From an uncultured Sutterella sp. (GTDB lineage: Bacteria > Pseudomonadota > Gammaproteobacteria > Burkholderiales > Burkholderiaceae_F), in NCBI GenBank assembly GCA_905198475.1, contig CAJKCQ010000092.1, positions 1 through 6,072 on the forward strand: DNA of 6,072 bases, read 5' to 3'. Position numbers and translations under genes: made by a program. Numbering within the stretch: position 1 is the first letter of the stretch; the number at the start of each line of letters is the position of its first letter. Positions 4,794 to 6,072 of this stretch are shown here, piece by piece. The notes under the pieces were generated by a model, which was not told the origin of the DNA, made no database searches, and saw only the letters and a list, made by a program, of their open reading frames with translations.

Positions 4794-5684
4794 ATGGCCC
4801 TTCAGACTTATTCGGCGCTCGACGCCGCCAAGCGTTGGCTCAACGCTCCGCAGCTCGATCCGGAGACGGAGCGAGACGCCGCGCTCACCACGATCGCCTT
4901 TCTCGAGGACGTGAAGGCACGCCTCTCTCAACACATGAAGCGCATGGAGACTGGGCTCGCCGATCCGAGCGGCATGGACCTTCATGAGGTCTGGGACTTC
5001 TCGTCCTTCAACCCAAAGCACATCGACTTCCTGCTCGCCACCTTGGGCGAAGGCGAAGTGCGCATCACGCTCTTCGGGGGCGAGGCGAAGGCGGGCGACA
5101 TGGGCATCCCCGGCCTCTGGCGCGTTCAGACGGGGGCGGACGGCGCGATGAACAGCTTCGTGCTCGGGCGTCTGCCGCGCGCGGTGCTCGTGGTCGGCGA
5201 CCGGGGGCTCGACCGGGTCCCCGAGCTCGTCAATCCGAGCGCGGACGTCTTCGCGGCCCCTGCAATTTTGAATGAACTCCAGCACGAGCTCGAGCTCGAG
5301 GCGGCCCAAGGCCGGTTCAAAGGCCTGATCGACACGCCCGCCTTCATGGTGGAGCTGCAGCGCCAGCCCCTTTCGCCCGGCGACATGACCGCGCTCCTCT
5401 CCACCCTCGGCACGGGCGACGTCGAGGTGGAGCTCCAGGGCTTCGGGCACTCGCGCTTCACCCGCACGCGGGTGAAGAACCTCTGGCGGAGCCGCATCAT
5501 CAACAACGGCGGCAAGACGCTGCTCGACGCCTTCATCGTCGCGCGCGTGCCGCCCGAGGTGCCCGTCTCCCCCGAGGAGTTCAAGGACGCATTGACGAAG
5601 TGCGATGATCTCATCGAATGGGTGCGGGGCGACCTCGAGCGCGGCGCTTTGGGCGCTCCCGCCGCAGGGGTGAAGCATGCCTGA
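4794..5684 (+). CDS. hyaF: hydrogenase expression/maturation protein HyaF/HupH
   Basis: HyaF/HupH works with HyaE/HupG in making the hydrogenase small subunit, probably in iron-sulfur cluster insertion or chaperoning under oxygen. The exact reaction is not established. The 296-residue product (E. coli HyaF is about 285) shows two related halves: FLLATLGEGEVRI (79-91), GLWRV (107-111) and SFVLGRLPRAV (121-131), repeated as ALLSTLGTGDVEV (200-212), NLWRSRI (229-235) and DAFIVARVPPEV (245-256). This tandem layout is typical of the family. ATG 4794 is preferred over an in-frame GTG at 4743 because GAGAGGAAG lies just upstream and the extra 17 residues look unlike the family. The gap after hyaE is unusually long (210 bp). 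The stop overlaps the next start by 8 nt, so the rubredoxin is probably translationally coupled. Confidence 0.92.
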   Translation: MALQTYSALDAAKRWLNAPQLDPETERDAALTTIAFLEDVKARLSQHMKRMETGLADPSGMDLHEVWDFSSFNPKHIDFLLATLGEGEVRITLFGGEAKAGDMGIPGLWRVQTGADGAMNSFVLGRLPRAVLVVGDRGLDRVPELVNPSADVFAAPAILNELQHELELEAAQGRFKGLIDTPAFMVELQRQPLSPGDMTALLSTLGTGDVEVELQGFGHSRFTRTRVKNLWRSRIINNGGKTLLDAFIVARVPPEVPVSPEEFKDALTKCDDLIEWVRGDLERGALGAPAAGVKHA

Positions 5685-5940
5685 AGAATCGGGAAACGTG
5701 AAGTTCACGAGCGGCGCGGAGATCCAGTCGCTTCTTGACCGGTTGGAGCGCGAGCGCGTGCCCGCGGGCGCGCGCATGCAGTGCCGCGTCTGCTGGCACG
5801 TCTATGATCCGGCGGAGGGCTGCCCCGAGGAGTCGATTCCGCCGGGAACGGACTTCCGCGATCTCCCCGACACCTTCATCTGCCCGGACTGCGGGCATCC
5901 GAAGTCGAGCTTCATCGAGATTACGGACGAAGAGAAATAG
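5677..5940 (+). CDS. hupI: rubredoxin of the uptake hydrogenase cluster (HupI-like)
   Basis: Rubredoxins hold one iron in four cysteines and carry single electrons. The hup-cluster type is needed for maturation of the small subunit when oxygen is present. The 87-residue product has both knuckles, CRVC (36-39) and CPDC (69-72), around the typical core YDPAEG, IPPGTDF and DLP. A leader of about 33 residues precedes the domain, with a helix-like stretch (IQSLLDRLERERV). An extra Cys49 (GCPEES) stands where a small or acidic residue is usual. The ATG lies inside hyaF; the 8-nt overlap implies one transcript. The next genes of hup clusters (hupJ, hupK) do not follow; instead a transposon end begins 71 nt after the stop. 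Confidence 0.93.
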   Translation: MPEESGNVKFTSGAEIQSLLDRLERERVPAGARMQCRVCWHVYDPAEGCPEESIPPGTDFRDLPDTFICPDCGHPKSSFIEITDEEK

Positions 5941-5957
5941 CCGACGCGGGCTCATCC

Positions 5958-5969
5958 CGGGAATTCCCG
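5958..5969. repeat. 12-bp perfect palindrome after the rubredoxin gene
   Basis: CGGGAATTCCCG is a perfect palindrome 18 nt past the rubredoxin stop. With no spacer and no T-run it is a poor terminator. It may be chance. It lies in the 70-nt stretch between the gene and the transposon end, which otherwise shows nothing. Confidence 0.25.
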
Positions 5970-6010
5970 CCGTGGAAGAAACTGGGCGTGCGCGGCGCGG
6001 GGAGAAGTTG

Positions 6011-6072
6011 TTGACGTACTCCCCGCCCTGAAGGACGGGGATTCTCCACTTGACCAACGCTCAGCTTTTCCC
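6011..6072 (-). mobile_element. IS200/IS605 (TnpB-type) element end, running off the window
   Basis: TTGAC (6011-6015) is followed by the hairpin CCCCGCCC / GGACGGGG with a TGAA loop (6021-6040), then GATTCTCC-type sequence. On the minus strand this is the GAATCCCCGTCCTTCAG form I associate with right ends of tnpB-carrying IS200/IS605 elements, which double as the 3' scaffold of the omega RNA. The element body, with tnpB probably on the minus strand, would continue beyond 6072. The outer flank (below 6011 on the plus strand, so 3' on the minus strand) would supply the guide. It matches the solo end at 1925-1954 at 27 of 30 positions. No transposase coding is visible within the window. Confidence 0.6.

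Noticed and set aside
3762..5777. 671-codon open frame on the minus strand across hupF, hyaE, hyaF and rubredoxin
   Set aside because: It is antisense to four recognisable genes and its product is low-complexity Arg/Ala/Gly-rich. Long antisense frames are common opposite GC-rich genes.
1925..6040. The two TTGAC hairpin blocks as the two ends of one composite element
   Set aside because: They are direct copies of the same (right-type) end, and left ends of IS200/IS605 elements differ. Two separate insertions or remnants are more likely.
1925..6040. CRISPR-like repeat pair
   Set aside because: Only two copies about 4 kb apart, with no spacer array.

Overview
The window is GC-rich apart from one AT-rich intergenic stretch (about 2490-2700). 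Its genes suggest a respiratory proteobacterium. The order hyaD/hupD, hupF, hyaE/hupG, hyaF/hupH, rubredoxin/hupI matches the maturation part of a membrane-bound uptake [NiFe]-hydrogenase locus. A betaproteobacterium of the Burkholderiales, possibly Sutterellaceae-like, is a reasonable guess, but the taxon is inference from gene style only.

Left third (1-2100). One minus-strand reading frame runs from about 954 down to 19 and is broken by an in-frame TAG (673-675) and TGA (166-168). It reads as a decayed gene of unknown function, or as a run of small unknown genes. Divergent from it is a 229-residue S24 (LexA/UmuD-type) autoprotease, 1047-1736. Its C-terminal half is clearly UmuD-like: Cys-Gly cleavage site, Ser147 and Lys184. 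In place of a helix-turn-helix, its N-terminus carries a basic GRP motif and a short ribbon-helix-helix-like core. A GC-rich hairpin follows, then an inverted repeat, then a lone end hairpin of the IS200/IS605 (TnpB) type at 1925-1954 with no tnpB beside it.

Middle (2054-2900). A small minus-strand gene (2130-2477) encodes a stand-alone protein whose core aligns without gaps to the N-terminal core of the S24 protein. It has a clear intrinsic terminator (2054-2090). A palindrome with TTGCACAA arms lies in its upstream region and is a candidate operator. Between this gene and hyaD is a regulatory-looking region with several dyads and a 124-nt imperfect hairpin (2723-2846).

Right half (2899-5940). 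Five plus-strand genes form a hydrogenase maturation cluster. They encode the large-subunit C-terminal protease (HyaD), a HypC-family chaperone of the HupF subtype, the thioredoxin-fold chaperone HyaE/HupG, HyaF/HupH, and a rubredoxin overlapping hyaF by 8 nt. Together they would protect and finish the large and small subunits of an O2-exposed uptake hydrogenase. The structural genes (hyaA, hyaB, hyaC) are not in the window and do not precede hyaD. The window ends in a second IS200/IS605-type end (from 6011) sharing 27 of 30 bases with the solo end at 1925.

The most interesting elements are the RHH-like/S24 fusion with its stand-alone relative and candidate operator, and the two matching TnpB-type element ends.
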